Assembly (NCBI GenBank): GCA_964058845.1
Contig: CAXKVR010000243.1
Coordinates: 1 to 64,000 of the forward strand
Direction of reading: 5' to 3'
Source of the DNA: Carex sylvatica
Taxonomy: Eukaryota; Streptophyta; Magnoliopsida; Poales; Cyperaceae
Length of the DNA stretch: 64,000 bases
A program made the position numbers and the translations under genes. How positions within the stretch are numbered: position 1 is the first letter of the stretch; every line of letters starts with the position of its first letter. The notes beneath the pieces were generated by a model. That model saw only the letters and a list, made by a program, of their open reading frames with translations. It was not told the origin of the DNA and searched no databases. This document shows, piece after piece, positions 46,700 through 58,145 of this stretch.

Positions 46700-48846
46700 T
46701 CAGAATAGATTTCAAAATCTGAGGGTATTAAAAAAAATCGGTTTGGATTTGATTTTATTATTTTTTATATTACCGATAAAAATAATCAGCATTTTAATGG
46801 CCAATGCTTGCAATGGTGGGATACAACAAGTGCCGACTTAGAAAAAGGGCAAAACGCAAAACGACAAAAAATTTATTATTGTGATGCATATTATTTTGGC
46901 GTCATGAATGAGGTATAAGAGTACAAACTTTTTAAGGTTCTCATTTCCCAACTTCCTATAAAGTGAAATTTCTTCACTTTTATAGATTGCTTTACGCCAA
47001 AAGTTTATGCACACAGCACACTAGCTTCCAAAAATTGAAAGTATCAAACGGATCGGATAATATCGGATTTCGAACGAATCCAAATTTGTAAAATTACTTA
47101 AATTATTCAATTCGTATATGTATCTATATCTGTATCTGTATTCGAAAAATTGTATCCGAAAAATTATAACGGAATATGAATACGATAAGACTTTTAACTA
47201 CCAGTATCCGACCATTTACACTTTAAATCACAATAAATATAATATATGTTCTTCAATTGATTTATTAAATTGCATATTATATAAATAATTTATTAAATTG
47301 CATATAGATATATATTTTTTTATAAATAATATAACACTATGACATAATTAGTGTCAAATATTTTAATAATATAATAAATATTTTGTAACTAACAAGCTAA
47401 TTATGAAAAATATCTGTATCCGTCCGATATCTGATCCCTATACGTACCCGAGACTATCCGTATTCATATTCGTATCCAAAAAATTATAACGGATACGGAT
47501 ACAATAAGACCACTATCCGATTCGTATCCGACCGTTTACACCCCTATCTGAGGGGCATGTGATCTTACATGGTGCATCAAAATTAATATTGCCCATAAAG
47601 TCATAAACAAATATTTAAGTTTAATATAATGTGTATTTTTTAATTAACAAATAACCAGCATGTATTATTTGATGTTCCTAATTGATAAACAAAATATAAA
47701 ATGGAATAAAATAAATTTTCAAATAATTTTTTGCCTTGTTGGTCCGTATACGATTAATTTAAATGCTCGCATAATTATTTTTGTATATAAAAAGTATATG
47801 TTACTTGTATTGTATCCTCACAATTTTATGCGTACAAGGACAACTAAAAATATGTATAATATCTTTATGGTTACGGATAAAGGACAGAGACCATCTGTTC
47901 ATGAAAAAGCCTAATTATATAATTTTTTGTCGAAAATTTTATTTATATCCTTTAAAAAAAAACAAAAAAAAACATCTCAAATTATGAGGATTCGAAAAAT
48001 ATCAGAGCCTTCAAACCAATATGCGGTTCTATTTTTTATTTTTATTTTGGGGAGGGGCGCAGATTGGCTTAAAACCCTTTCAAAAATCTAAATATATTTA
48101 ATATTATAGTCGTTATTTGTATTCCTAATTTTTTTTGTCTCCAAACTTTATACTTGTTTGTAATATTTGATATTTGATAAACTATGTACTATTTCTTTTG
48201 TTTTGTTAATTTATTACACTCTGTACTATTTTGTTAGACTTTATATGTTTGGTAATTTTTAATTTTGTACTATTTTGATATTTTCATAATTTTTAATAAG
48301 CAAATTAAACTATTCGAATTTAATTGAAAAAAAATAATTGTTAAAGAAAAATAGTTACTAAGCACAAGATATTTTTTTTTAAAGGTCAAATTTTGAATTA
48401 TAGTTTGTTTATTTTTCACACTTCTCTTTCAGTATATACAGTGGCGGAGCTAGATTTTTAAGTTACAAAAGTGAATCATATAAAATATTCATACTGTGAA
48501 TGAAAATCAATATTACTATATTTAAAGCATTTTACTCTAAACTAAATAAAAAATTATATATAAATGCAAAAAAATTAAAATAAATAAAAAATAATTAATT
48601 TTATTTTTTAAATATAGTTCCGGCTCTGAATACAGACACTTTCTTAGCACAAACCCCATCATTTTTTTGGGCAATTATGAAGGACGTAGGAAAGTTTTGG
48701 CTTTTCATGCACAATATAATGTTATAATAAGCAACCACAAGTCTCCAATTAATAATCCAGTAAGCCTTCATTCTATATAATTTCAAAGTTCAATTTGTTT
48801 TAATCCAGTAACGAGCAAGTTGTAGGCTTCCTTCACCACCACGGAT
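46700..48846. other. Intergenic DNA including a probable nonautonomous hAT element
   Basis: About 47045-47555 has CGGATCGGATA, TATCCGTATC and ATCCGACCGTTTACACCCCT motifs near both ends, as in nonautonomous hAT elements; exact ends were not found. The rest is AT-rich with no gene. Confidence 0.4.
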
Positions 48847-48849
48847 TTA

Positions 48850-48998
48850 GGTCTTGTTCAGCAGATTATTGTTCACATAAGAAAAGAAAATTTACTTAAA
48901 CTGAATTTTTTTTTTCCACAATAAACAATAAAAATTAGTTCAAAAACTTTTAATTCTTATTCTCATTTCTATTTCTTAACAGGTCGCCGAACAGGACC
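48850..48998. mobile_element. 149-bp Tourist-like (PIF/Harbinger) MITE
   Basis: Inverted ends GGTCTTGTTCAGCAG and the inverse of CGCCGAACAGGACC, flanked by TTA on both sides (48847-48849 and 48999-49001). The GG..CTGTTCGG-type terminus and TTA duplication are the hallmarks of Tourist/Harbinger MITEs. Confidence 0.75.
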
Positions 48999-49001
48999 TT
49001 A

Positions 49002-49700
49002 GATATGTTCCTAAGATATTATTTTAAAAATATGTCAATTTATTGTATACTTTTTAAATAAAATTTTGTAATTTGTTTAAGAAAATATTATTTAATTAAA
49101 GCAAAAAGTATGTCTTACTCTAAAATATATCCTGTAAATATTATTTTTTTATTGAATTTTGTCCGTTATAAGAAATCCCTAGTCCCCTCTTCCTCTTATC
49201 TCTTAATCCCACGCAAAATTTTAACATTATATTTGAAAATAATTATTCTAGGAGGAGGTGCCTAAGGAGCAGAGCACCTTGCTCCAATAGCAACGAACTA
49301 CCTTCTCTAGTGTTTCTTATTTACCAGCAGTGATATCAGTACAAAATCTTTTAAATAAAGTAATTAGTGGGGGTAATTAGTGGAATCAATGCAAAAAGCC
49401 AAAAACCGAGGCACCAATTTGATTCGTTTTGTTATTTTAACATAGGCTTAGATTTGATACACATAACAATATAATAACATTTTTTATTCATGGAATCTAT
49501 TGGGCCTTGTGATGGGGCACATTAGGAGGCCGACACAAGCCCAAATGTTGAAACTATTATTTACTTATTTTACTTTTGGCATTAGTACCCATATAAATAT
49601 AAAATCACACAAACACCAACACAAGAAACCAGGAAACATCATGTAAAAAATGTTTACTCGGTTAATTTATTAATATTTGCAAATTTTTTGGGGCGGTTCA
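49002..49700. other. AT-rich intergenic DNA, nothing recognisable
   Basis: No gene or bounded repeat supported. Confidence 0.5.
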
Positions 49701-49735
49701 TTGGTCATTGTATCAAATTTGGTCCGATTACCGAT

Positions 49736-49799
49736 CGGAGCTGTTCGATCCACATCGAGATTCATCCATATAATTTTTGATGTGGATCGAACAGCTCCG
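49736..49799. repeat. Perfect 21-nt inverted repeat with 22-nt loop
   Basis: CGGAGCTGTTCGATCCACAT plus a final C (49736-49756) is mirrored without a mismatch at 49779-49799. Pairing weakens outside the arms. The GC content is far above the surroundings. It could be a minimal foldback element or a small-RNA precursor-like hairpin. Confidence 0.85.
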
Positions 49800-49988
49800 A
49801 CCTGGCCATCAGATTGCCCCCAGTGCCAAGCAAAAATGGTACACCAAATCAAGTGGAGTTAAAAGAAATATTTTGCCATTTGAAATTTTTTTTTTCTTAT
49901 TTAGTTAGTGTTTGTTGTTCAAAAGAAAATTTCGTAGTAGTGATAAAAAAAAATCAATTAGTAGAAAAGCTCATTTTACAAGGAACTA

Positions 49989-50131
49989 ACTCCGCTCTCT
50001 TCAAATAGGAGAGCAGGACTCTGTTGTTCTAAATTGATCCATTCATTTGTGTTGACATCTGTGCATAAAAAAATGCAACGGTCCAATTTTGAATAACATG
50101 ATCCTGTCCTGCTCTTGGAGAGCAGCGGAGT
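49989..50131. mobile_element. 143-bp foldback MITE (ACTCCGCTCTC type)
   Basis: The left arm ACTCCGCTCTC, then GGAGAGCAGGACTC and TTGTTCTAAATTGATCC, is mirrored at the right, ending GGAGAGCAGCGGAGT, over most of its length. The loop is short. No target duplication was identified. Confidence 0.7.
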
Positions 50132-50254
50132 CGGATCCATTTTACAATGGGTTGAAATTTTCATAGCATTATTTTTTATTACAATAAAAAAACTTTTCTT
50201 TTACAACTGGTTTTCTTAAAGCCAGTTGCAAAACCAGAGGCGCACGGGCAATGT

Positions 50255-50416
50255 GTTTTTAATTATAACAAATAATAATCATATATTTTGTATTCTTTTG
50301 TGAATTATAACAAATAATAATCATATATTTTGTATTCTTCTTTGTCTTTTACACTGGATTTTTTTTTGGTATTCTTTCGTGAATTATAACAAATAATAAT
50401 CATATATTTTGTACAC
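50255..50416. repeat. Three copies of a GTGAATTATAACAAATAATAATC repeat
   Basis: The unit TTATAACAAATAATAATC followed by ATATATTTTGTA is present three times, near 50265, 50306 and 50385, usually preceded by TTTTGTGAA or TTTCGTGAA. It lies 230 bases beyond the FLZ3 stop codon and may reach into its 3' flanking transcript. Confidence 0.85.
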
Positions 50417-50644
50417 CATGCTAATTTTGCATAATCTCTCATTTGGATGGGGAAACTTTGAATCAAAGAACAACAAAAAATTACTTGTAAAATTAGAATG
50501 GGAAAACTTTCATTTGAGAAAAGATTTAATCTTTCACATAAATTATACAAAAATTACACCGAGTACACAAAACTCCTCTTTTGAAAATCTCTCACTAATT
50601 GAAACAAAATTTGGCAGTGAAACCCAATCAAAATTGAAAGGAGA

Positions 50645-50968
50645 CTACCAAGCCCCAGCTACAACAGGTATCCTTTGATTCGAATCGCATTCTTCTTGCC
50701 TCTGTTTCAAATCTCTGCTTGCTTTCTTGCCATTCAAAGATCCAACCTTTTTGTGTTTTCTTCTGAATTCTTTCTCTTGATCAATCTCCATCTGCTCTTG
50801 TCTACACTCTTCGCTACAGAAAGGTGTATCTCCTCTGTACATGAAAATATCTCTGTTTTTAGAGAGAGGTTTCTTGCAGAGAGAACAGGAGTCAAGGAAG
50901 TACTGGACTCCACTGTCATACTCTACAGCATCGCAGTAGAACATGTTCGATGTGTATCTTGTCGCCAT
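50645..50968 (-). CDS. FLZ3: FCS-like zinc finger protein, intact single-exon frame
   Basis: An uninterrupted 107-residue frame. The FLZ domain spans about residues 18-62: Cys28 and Cys31 (CSLC), [13 protein letters not shown], then Cys51 and Cys55 (FCSEEC), followed by the [12 protein letters not shown] helix and a Lys/Arg-rich tail ending PVVAGAW. The short N-terminus ([14 protein letters not shown]) and the tail block LKQRQEE are shared with FLZ4. There is no intron at the FMYR codon where FLZ1 and FLZ2 have one. Family members bind SnRK1 subunits as adaptors. A TATA box lies about 100 bases upstream and the leader is CT-rich. No damage is visible. Confidence 0.93.
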   Translation of the reverse strand: MATRYTSNMFYCDAVEYDSGVQYFLDSCSLCKKPLSKNRDIFMYRGDTPFCSEECRQEQMEIDQEKEFRRKHKKVGSLNGKKASRDLKQRQEECDSNQRIPVVAGAW

Positions 50969-51062
50969 TAAAGATTGCTTATGTTTTTGCTTCTTTCAAG
51001 TTCTAGTGGTTTGTAAGAGTAAGAGAGAGAGAGACTGGTAGAGGAGAAAAATGAATGCATTG

Positions 51063-51071
51063 GTTATATAG
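51063..51071 (-). promoter_or_regulatory. TATA box of FLZ3
   Basis: CTATATAAC on the minus strand, about 95-103 bases upstream of the ATG. The region between is a CT-repeat-rich leader, typical of plant core promoters, so transcription should start near 51035-51040. Confidence 0.6.
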
Positions 51072-51099
51072 AAGAAAAGGAGGTTGGGTTAGTGTAAAC

Positions 51100-51597
51100 C
51101 AGTGTCCGGTTAGTTGGGGAGTTAAGGCGGTTTGTTGGGTTGCTTCGGGTTTTGAGAAAACAATGGGACTATTTTGAGAATGAGAATCTGTTTTTACTTC
51201 TAGAAGCCAATACAAGGAACAATTGTATTTGATGCTGATTTGTTGTCGTTTGTTATTTTTTTCTTTTTTTTTTTTGTATTTTTCATAGTACCAATAATTG
51301 TGGAAATTGTATTCACGCGGAATGCAAGGCAATTTGATTGTGACATATATATATTTTTTAATAATATTATGTATGTATTAATTAAATTAATAAATAAATA
51401 AGCATTATTCTTTTCTTAACGAGAAGAATCAATTTGGCTAGGAAAAGGTCGCTTTCATGTCGACTATGAGAGAGAAAGAAAAGGGGGACCTTATGATATG
51501 ATGTGAGTGTTCCTGTGGTCCCCATATGCACATCACCTGTTAGACCAAATGAACATTTCCAATTCAGATTCTCTGTGGCATACTGTGAGAAAATAAT
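51100..51597. other. Upstream region of FLZ3
   Basis: No second gene. Contains the FLZ3 promoter and AT-rich DNA. The open frames here have no domain. Confidence 0.5.
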
Positions 51598-51644
51598 GGT
51601 GCAGCGAGTTGTCACCTTTATTTGAAATTGTAACTCGCTACACC
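51598..51644. repeat. 47-bp hairpin (GTGCAGCGAGTT type) upstream of FLZ3
   Basis: Arms GGTGCAGCGAGTT and AACTCGCTACACC pair with one mismatch around an AT-rich loop. The outer motif GTGYAGCGRGTT resembles the two hairpins in the FLZ1 intron. It lies about 630 bases upstream of the FLZ3 ATG. Confidence 0.7.
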
Positions 51645-54420
51645 GTTGATTACTGATTCTGGCTTCTCTACTTCTTGTGCACCTTTAAATGCATGTAAAC
51701 TGGGGACTGGGGCCAAAGCAAACTACAAAGAAAAAAAAAAGAAGAAGACCCACCTTTTATTTTATTTTATTTTTACCACAAAAATAAAAGAAAAAGAGAA
51801 AGAAAAGGAAGAAAAAGGGAAAATTAAAAAGTGGGGTCTACACTTTGTGTGATTTTGATAATTAAGATGGGGAGAATCATGCTGAATGGTCTAGATTGCA
51901 TTTGGTTAATAATTAATGGGTGGAATTACAAACTAATAAATATCTTTCTTTCTTTCAAGAAAGATGCAATCTGGGCCGTTCATGTCTGTTCTCCCAGATC
52001 AATGCAAGGCTCTTCAATTATAGCCTATTAAACATAATTAATTCATGTTTAACAACAAACCAGCAACCAATCAAAGCAAGTTGTACTTAATTATTCTGAC
52101 TCAGTTTACAATAAATAAATTATTTGTCCCCCATTTCCATGTGATCACATATTTTTATGTTGCATTGGTTGCTTAGTGCATCATCATTTGTCTTTTAACC
52201 AATGAATGGCCTATATCAGTAGTGGCCATTATATGATAATCAAAGTCATTATGAGTTAATTAATGAGATATTTTATTAGTATCTAGCTGGAATTACAAAA
52301 GTATAGTACAAGTGAGAGATTGTCATATCAAATTCAGCACACACGTGTGTCCCGCTCACATCCAGCAAGAATGCGATCCGGTGCATTTCAAATCTCTCCT
52401 ATTCTGTGCTCTTTTATCTGCCTCTCTCCTCTTTGAAAAGAGAGAGAGAAAAAGAATAGCAGGATGCCAGGATCCTGCTTTTCACTTAGAAAAAATAACA
52501 TATTTTGATCTCATTTAGCATGCCTCCATTAAGTAATCATATTCTTGCTCAATATGTAAACAGGTTCGGATCATTCGGATCATCACCTGATTTGTATCGG
52601 GTACGGATTGAAATACATAGTATTAATTATTGTCTTTATAAAATTAAAAGTATATTTAAATGGACCAATTCTTTCTTTCATTCAAATATAAACTACCCGG
52701 ATCTTTTGCTTCTCCCTCTTTTCTTTGAATATAATTAGCATTTTTAAGTTCCAATGAACTTTAAAAATTAGCATTTTTTTCTCATATTAATTAATATGTA
52801 ATTATACTGCACAATAAAAGTTTTTCCACTGACGAATTTTGTATTTTTTTTTTTTCGTTTTTGTTGGTGTTATTATTGTTTTAAAATAAAATTGTCGATG
52901 CCATTGACTCGTAAGTCTTCCTTCTAAAGTTGCTTTTCTTCACGCGGCTCGATTAATTCCCTCAATTTTTTTTATTAAAAAAAATAGCTACAGTTGTAAA
53001 AGAATCTATGAACTTATGGAGCACGAACTTTGTAGGTACCACTAATTACCCGCACTAAGTAGAATAAATTATATGGTTTAAATAATTAATTTCAAGGTGA
53101 GATGTTTATAAGCAAGGGAACAAAGCCACACTGATTCAACACAATAAAAAAAAATAAGAGGAAAGCAGAGAGGCTACGCAAACAGACAACGGCTTTATTA
53201 ATTCTTAAATTTAAAGGGCATTTCTAAAAAAATGGAGCACGTGGGGTCTATTATGCAAAATATATTGTTTAGAGAAAAGAATTAAAGTGAAATAAGCCAA
53301 GAAGAATTTTATTTTCAATTTGTTGTTCAGACGCAATTTCACCGCAATTGCTCAAAATATGACTTTTTGCCTGAAAATCAGAAAAAAGAAAAAGAAAAAG
53401 GAAAATTCTGTGAACAAATTGCGAATCAAAATATGGAAGTTTGGGAGAATATTCCTTGAAAAAGAAAATAAATATTCCAACGGCCAAACAAGTGTAACTT
53501 AAAAGCTTCCAGATATAGTTCATATTTAATTTATAATGACATGTTTAGAAATTGCAAATTTATCAAGGCACCTAACCAATTATTAATTTCTACGTCTCAT
53601 GATTCAGTCTTAGAAAATTTAGACAGTCTGTGTTGATTTTATCAAACGGTTAAAATTTAACTTAAATTTTTTATTGATAGGACTATAAACTTAACTAAAT
53701 TTCTTAAAGGGAAAATCAACCGGTTGAAATCAATTTTAATATTTCTCCTATTAAATATTTTTTCGCTCATTTTTTCGTAATTTGATTTTCTTGTTTGTTC
53801 CTGGTTACTGATTACTTCTGAAACCAAACAAATGTTATTTATTTATTTTTTTGGTAAAACTGTTTTTTAAGAGAAGGAGGATTAAAAATTTAATCCTTAC
53901 TAAGAAGTACTTGTTCGGTAAGTAATAGACTTAAGAATGAAGGTTTTCTATAATTTAAATATATATTGTAATGTGTAAAGACTTAAATACTCTCTTTCAT
54001 ATTTTTCATGATCTAAACGGACGTTTTTTTACAACATTCTGTCAGAAAAGAAAAAAAAAAATTGGGTCCAACCCTTTTTCTTGCCCCCTACAATCCCAGC
54101 TAATGAATTTCAGAAACAAAAATAAAATCCAAACTAAACAGTTGAATTTCAGAAAAGCTTCAATATATTTAACAATTGTTATCAATTTTGTGCACAAAAT
54201 AAACTGACAAAGGAATTAGTAAATGAAGAAGATTAACAAAGAGAAAGCAATGAGAGAAATCCTCATCAAAGTGGATATCAAAAGAAATAGCATCTCAATA
54301 CAAAACTTTTTATGGTGCCGGTTTAATGTGTCCATCGACGAAGCACCGGTGATCATAGGTGGAGAGGAGAGGAGATGCTTTCTTTCTTGCTTGGGAACAT
54401 GTCTTGGTATGAGAGAGATG
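51645..54420. other. Intergenic DNA, no gene identified
   Basis: Around 52310-52480 a CTCTCCTCTTTGAAAAGAGAG inverted block resembles the foldback MITEs at 33975 and 49989. The remainder is AT-rich. Small open frames here have no domain. Confidence 0.45.
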
Positions 54421-54427
54421 ATAATAA

Positions 54428-54835
54428 AAAAAGTAAGCCTAAGTTATAAGATCTTTCGTGCTATGATTTCAAAAATTTATTATATAAATTTCAAATTTTG
54501 ATTAAAGTAGGTTATTAATTTGGTTATATAATAAATTTGGAGAATATCACTTTTTATTATTTTTGAAATTCTTTTACTATTTTTTATGATTTATGAAAAA
54601 TGACAAATAATGGCTTAAAAATAAAAGAAAATTATTAATATTTTAGGTCATTTTTTTTTCTCTTACATAAATCATAAAAATAGTAAAAAAATTTTAAAAT
54701 AATTAAAATTAGTTTTCTACAAATTAATTATATAATCAATTCACTGAACTACTTAAAACAAATTTTCAAGTTTATATAATAAGTTTTTTAAGCCGTAGCA
54801 GGGAAGATCTTATGCTATTCATAGCACTTTTGAGG
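54428..54835. mobile_element. Foldback element, family F copy 1
   Basis: The left arm starts TAAGCCTAAGTTATAAGATC and the right arm ends TAAGCCGTAGCAGGGAAGATC with TATGCTATTCATAGCAC; the inner arms are inverted AT-rich sequence with TTTTACTATTTTTTATGATT. Right-arm sequence recurs at 59225-59480. Confidence 0.6.
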
Positions 54836-55361
54836 GTGAAATGGTCCGAAGAAAACTCAAAATGGGCCTTAAGGAGGGTCCTGAAGAGTCCGATCCCTAA
54901 GAAAAGTTTGAGTGACTTAAGAATTGATCTAAAGAAGTGTCTTTAATCTTGTCTAAAGAGCATCCATTCGGTTAGATTAGAAGCTTAAAGAATAAGGACC
55001 CTTAAAGAGGCCTAAGTCTCTTTGCCGAAAAGGTACAGATTTCTCAAAACGTGTAATGACCGCCAGAAGCGAGAAAGAGTAAACCTCTTGACTATTTTTC
55101 AATGCAGGGTAAGAGAGAGAGGATAGTTTGAAATGAAATGATATATTTATTATTATTATTTTTAAATAACTAAATAATATATTATATAAATTAAATTAGA
55201 TATTGGATTAAATATTAAGTTTTTTTAGAATATTAAATATTACAGTGTTTTCATGAAAAAAATGACTATTTTATAAAATTTACATGAAATAGTGGAGAGA
55301 TTCAGTAGCTTCGTTTTTAATTTTAATTTTGGCCATTATGTGGTTAGGGAGTGACATTATA
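54836..55361. other. Intergenic DNA, no gene identified
   Basis: 54840-55090 is purine-rich with repeated AAGAG/CTTAAGAATT-type words and somewhat higher GC; no frame or family recognised. Confidence 0.4.
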
Positions 55362-55675
55362 CCGAAATTTTTATTTATACCATAATAATAATAATAAATA
55401 AAATCAAAACACTCAGATTTTGGAAGAATTTCACATTTATCCGGGTTGTCAAATCAATTTTTGACTCATTCTTGGAAGGCCGCAGATTGGTCTAGCGGTC
55501 CCCCAAAAGTCCAAAAATACACTGTAATATTAAATATATTTAGATTTTCAGGGACTCCAAAGTAATACGTCACTCAAAAAATGAAGCCGCAGATTGACTT
55601 GACGATCAGAATAGATATAGAGTTCTCCAAAATTTGGAGGGTTTTTTTTTTAAAGGGTATAAATAAAAATTTCGA
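55362..55675. mobile_element. Mutator-like MITE, family G copy 2
   Basis: Ends CCGAAATTTTTATTTATACC and the inverse of AATAAAAATTTCG, with inner arms related to copy 1 (TCATTCTTGGAAGGCCGCAG, GGACTCCAAAGTAATACG). Flanking CATTATA occurs on both sides (55354-55361 and just after 55677), a shortened 9-bp duplication. Confidence 0.65.
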
Positions 55676-55689
55676 AGCATTATACTATT

Positions 55690-56385
55690 TAAAAAAAGAA
55701 AAATATGAGTAAACTCCTTGCAGTCATGGTCATATTTTTCATTAAAAAATTATAAATTCAAGTCCATAAAGTTGAGCTTCCACCTCACTTGGTAAACTAT
55801 TCAACATATGAGCACATCTTTTTGACTTTGTTGCATAGTGCATGGCTTTGTCTGGTAGAAAAATAACCTATCTTCTTGACTCTAATTTGTCGTAGAGCTA
55901 GCAATTTTTTGTGGCAGCTTTTATTTGTTAAATAAAGAGATTCATTGTCTAGCTATGAAATGAGACTCTGTACAAGTGAGTTATTATTTTATTATTTATT
56001 TTTTTGTTTAATTTTCTCAAACCAAGCAGAATTTTGAGAAATCATCAAACTTTATCAAAAAGAAAAACTTTCCATACACATAAACTTCTTGCTCTCAATT
56101 AATACAGTACATTTAAAATTCAACAATCCATGGTGAAATTTTTCCTCTTTTAGCTTTTTAAATAATTTCTTCACCAATAATCATGCTTTCTGGGGAAATT
56201 CCTCCAACATAATGTTCCTCACATTTATTTTTAAAAATAAAATGATTGTATGAGTGCCCTCTTTGTCAAGCATGTAGGAATGTGAAATGTTCCGATGTTA
56301 GATGGATAGGAGACTAAATTTGGTGTGATGTTAGCATTTGGACGTAGCAAGAATAGCACTATTTTTTTGAGCTATTCAATGTTTG
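55690..56385. other. AT-rich intergenic DNA, nothing recognisable
   Basis: No gene or bounded repeat supported. Confidence 0.5.
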
Positions 56386-56387
56386 AA

Positions 56388-56550
56388 TGGAGCAAAAATA
56401 GCACTAATTTACTATTCTTTATTTGTCTTATATGGATTGACTCACTATTCTACTAATTAACACAATCAAAAATTGAATTAGTTACTATTCTCAAACTTGA
56501 GATTTGCTCTATTATTACTCTATTCTTTGTTTCATTCAAACGTTTTAGGA
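56388..56550. repeat. GAATGGAGCAAAAATAGCAC foldback repeat, copy 2
   Basis: Matches 25253-25440 over most of its length (ATTTACTATTCTTTATTTGT, GTTACTATTCTCAAACTTGA) and ends with TTTGTTTCATTCAAACG. A related AGAATAGC/GCTATTCT-rich inverted region continues to about 56740. Confidence 0.6.
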
Positions 56551-56750
56551 TATGTTTTGTTGCAACAATAATAGGCTATTCTTGAGAACAAACTATTCGG
56601 AACAAGCTATTCGGTGTTTAGTTGTGTTAGAATAGCAAGAATAGAGAACAAAACTTGTTTGTCTTATTAGAACAAGCTATTCTCACAAAATATTGGAACA
56701 AGTTATTCAAACTATTCTTGCTATTCTTACTATTCTCAAATTGCAACCCT

Positions 56751-57291
56751 TAGTTCAATTTATATCAAGATTTACATGGATAGTTTTAGAATCCATAAGA
56801 ATCAAGTAAGAACGAATATTAAAGCAGATTAAATGGTTATGGTCGAACATCGATACATTTTATCTGATCTCCATCGAATTGCTCCCACTCAAACACGTAT
56901 CCCATACGTGCCCTTTATTTTTTTATATGCAATACTAAAATTTTCTTTCTAGTCCTCAATTTTTTTTTCTCTTGACAAGACATCCTCTGGAGATAAATTT
57001 TTTTAACAAGTACAATGCCGTAAGATAAATTGGCCAAGGAAAAAAAAATACAAACGTACCTTATGAAATTAAAATATTCTTTTGTCCTTTTATACTGCTC
57101 TCTCTTGGGTTCGGTTCATGCACTGTTAGATTCCTTTACAGCTTTGTTTCCTGGAAATAAACATTTCTCTTTATTTTGCTTTAAATTCTAATCTAAATTA
57201 ACTGTATTATTATTAGTTAATGAATTGGAGGAACCAATTGAAAGTTTCGCATAGTATTTTACTATGTACAAGTGTACAAAAGGTTGACTGG
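56751..57291. other. AT-rich intergenic DNA, nothing recognisable
   Basis: No gene or bounded repeat supported. Confidence 0.5.
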
Positions 57292-57686
57292 TGAGTTATG
57301 GAGTAAAACGCGTCTGTACTTCACGCCATATTTTCATTTTGAAAGTCCAAACAACCGATCCGAATCGTTAGATGTGATATCTATATTGAAATGTACTTGA
57401 AGACTAAATTTTACATTTTTTTAAATTTTTTTACTATTTATTAAGCAATTTTGAAAATGGTTGTTTTTGCTGTGAACAGTAAAAATAGTAAATATTTATG
57501 GACTACCGGATTAGTGATTTTCAAAGTGGCTTAATAAATAGTAAAAAAATTTCAAAAAATATAAAATTTGGTCTCCAAGCACATTTCAATATGGAGATCG
57601 TGTTGAGCGATTCGAATTGATTAATTTGAATTTTCAAAATGAAAATACAGTATCATGAAGCACCAAGTTATTTTACTCATGGCTCA
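57292..57686. mobile_element. Foldback element, family B copy 6 (outer arm type III)
   Basis: A 395-bp near-palindrome. Outer arms TGAGTTATGGAGTAAAACGC and TTCATTTTGAAA are mirrored at the right, ending AAGTTATTTTACTCATGGCTCA (about two mismatches per ten). Inner arms are family B (ACCGATCCGAATCGTTAGAT, TTTACTATTTATTAAGCA). Confidence 0.75.
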
Positions 57687-57718
57687 TTTTAGCCCATAAT
57701 ATATATATATATATATAC

Positions 57719-58145
57719 AGAGGTTGGCTACTATGCTTATATAAGCATATCCTCACATATGCTTATAACTCATTTTTGTATTTTCAATGTCCAAATGGTC
57801 GATCGGAACCGTTCATCTTGTTCTCCATATTAATATGTTCTTGGAGACTAAATTTTATATTTTTCTGAATTTGTTTACTATTTATTAAGCTAATTTGAAA
57901 ATCGCTGATCCAACGGTCGCTTAACAAAACAGTAAAATCAGAAGCCACCGTTGGATCAGAGATTTTCAAATTAGCTTAATAAATAGTAAAAAAATTCAGA
58001 AAAATGTAAAATTTAGTCTGCAAGAACATATTAATATGGAGAACAAGATGAACGGTTCCGATCGACTATTTGGACATTGAAAATACAAAAATGAGTTATA
58101 AGCATATGTAGGGATATGCTTATATAAGCATAGTAGCCAACCTCT
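57719..58145. mobile_element. Foldback element, family B copy 3 (outer arm type I)
   Basis: A 427-bp near-palindrome, the same length as copy 2, with outer arms AGAGGTTGGCTACTATGC and exact inverse. The centre is GATCCAACGGTCGCTTAACA and its inverse with one mismatch. It lies 33 bases after family B copy 6, in TA repeats. Confidence 0.85.

Noticed and set aside
48601..48786. 61-codon minus-strand frame
   Set aside because: No domain, no splice or promoter context; expected by chance at this base composition.
50968..51060. A 30-codon upstream open frame ending in TAA that overlaps the FLZ3 ATG by one base (TAATG)
   Set aside because: Its ATG lies only a few bases from the TATA box, so the transcript should start downstream of it and the upstream frame is probably never transcribed.
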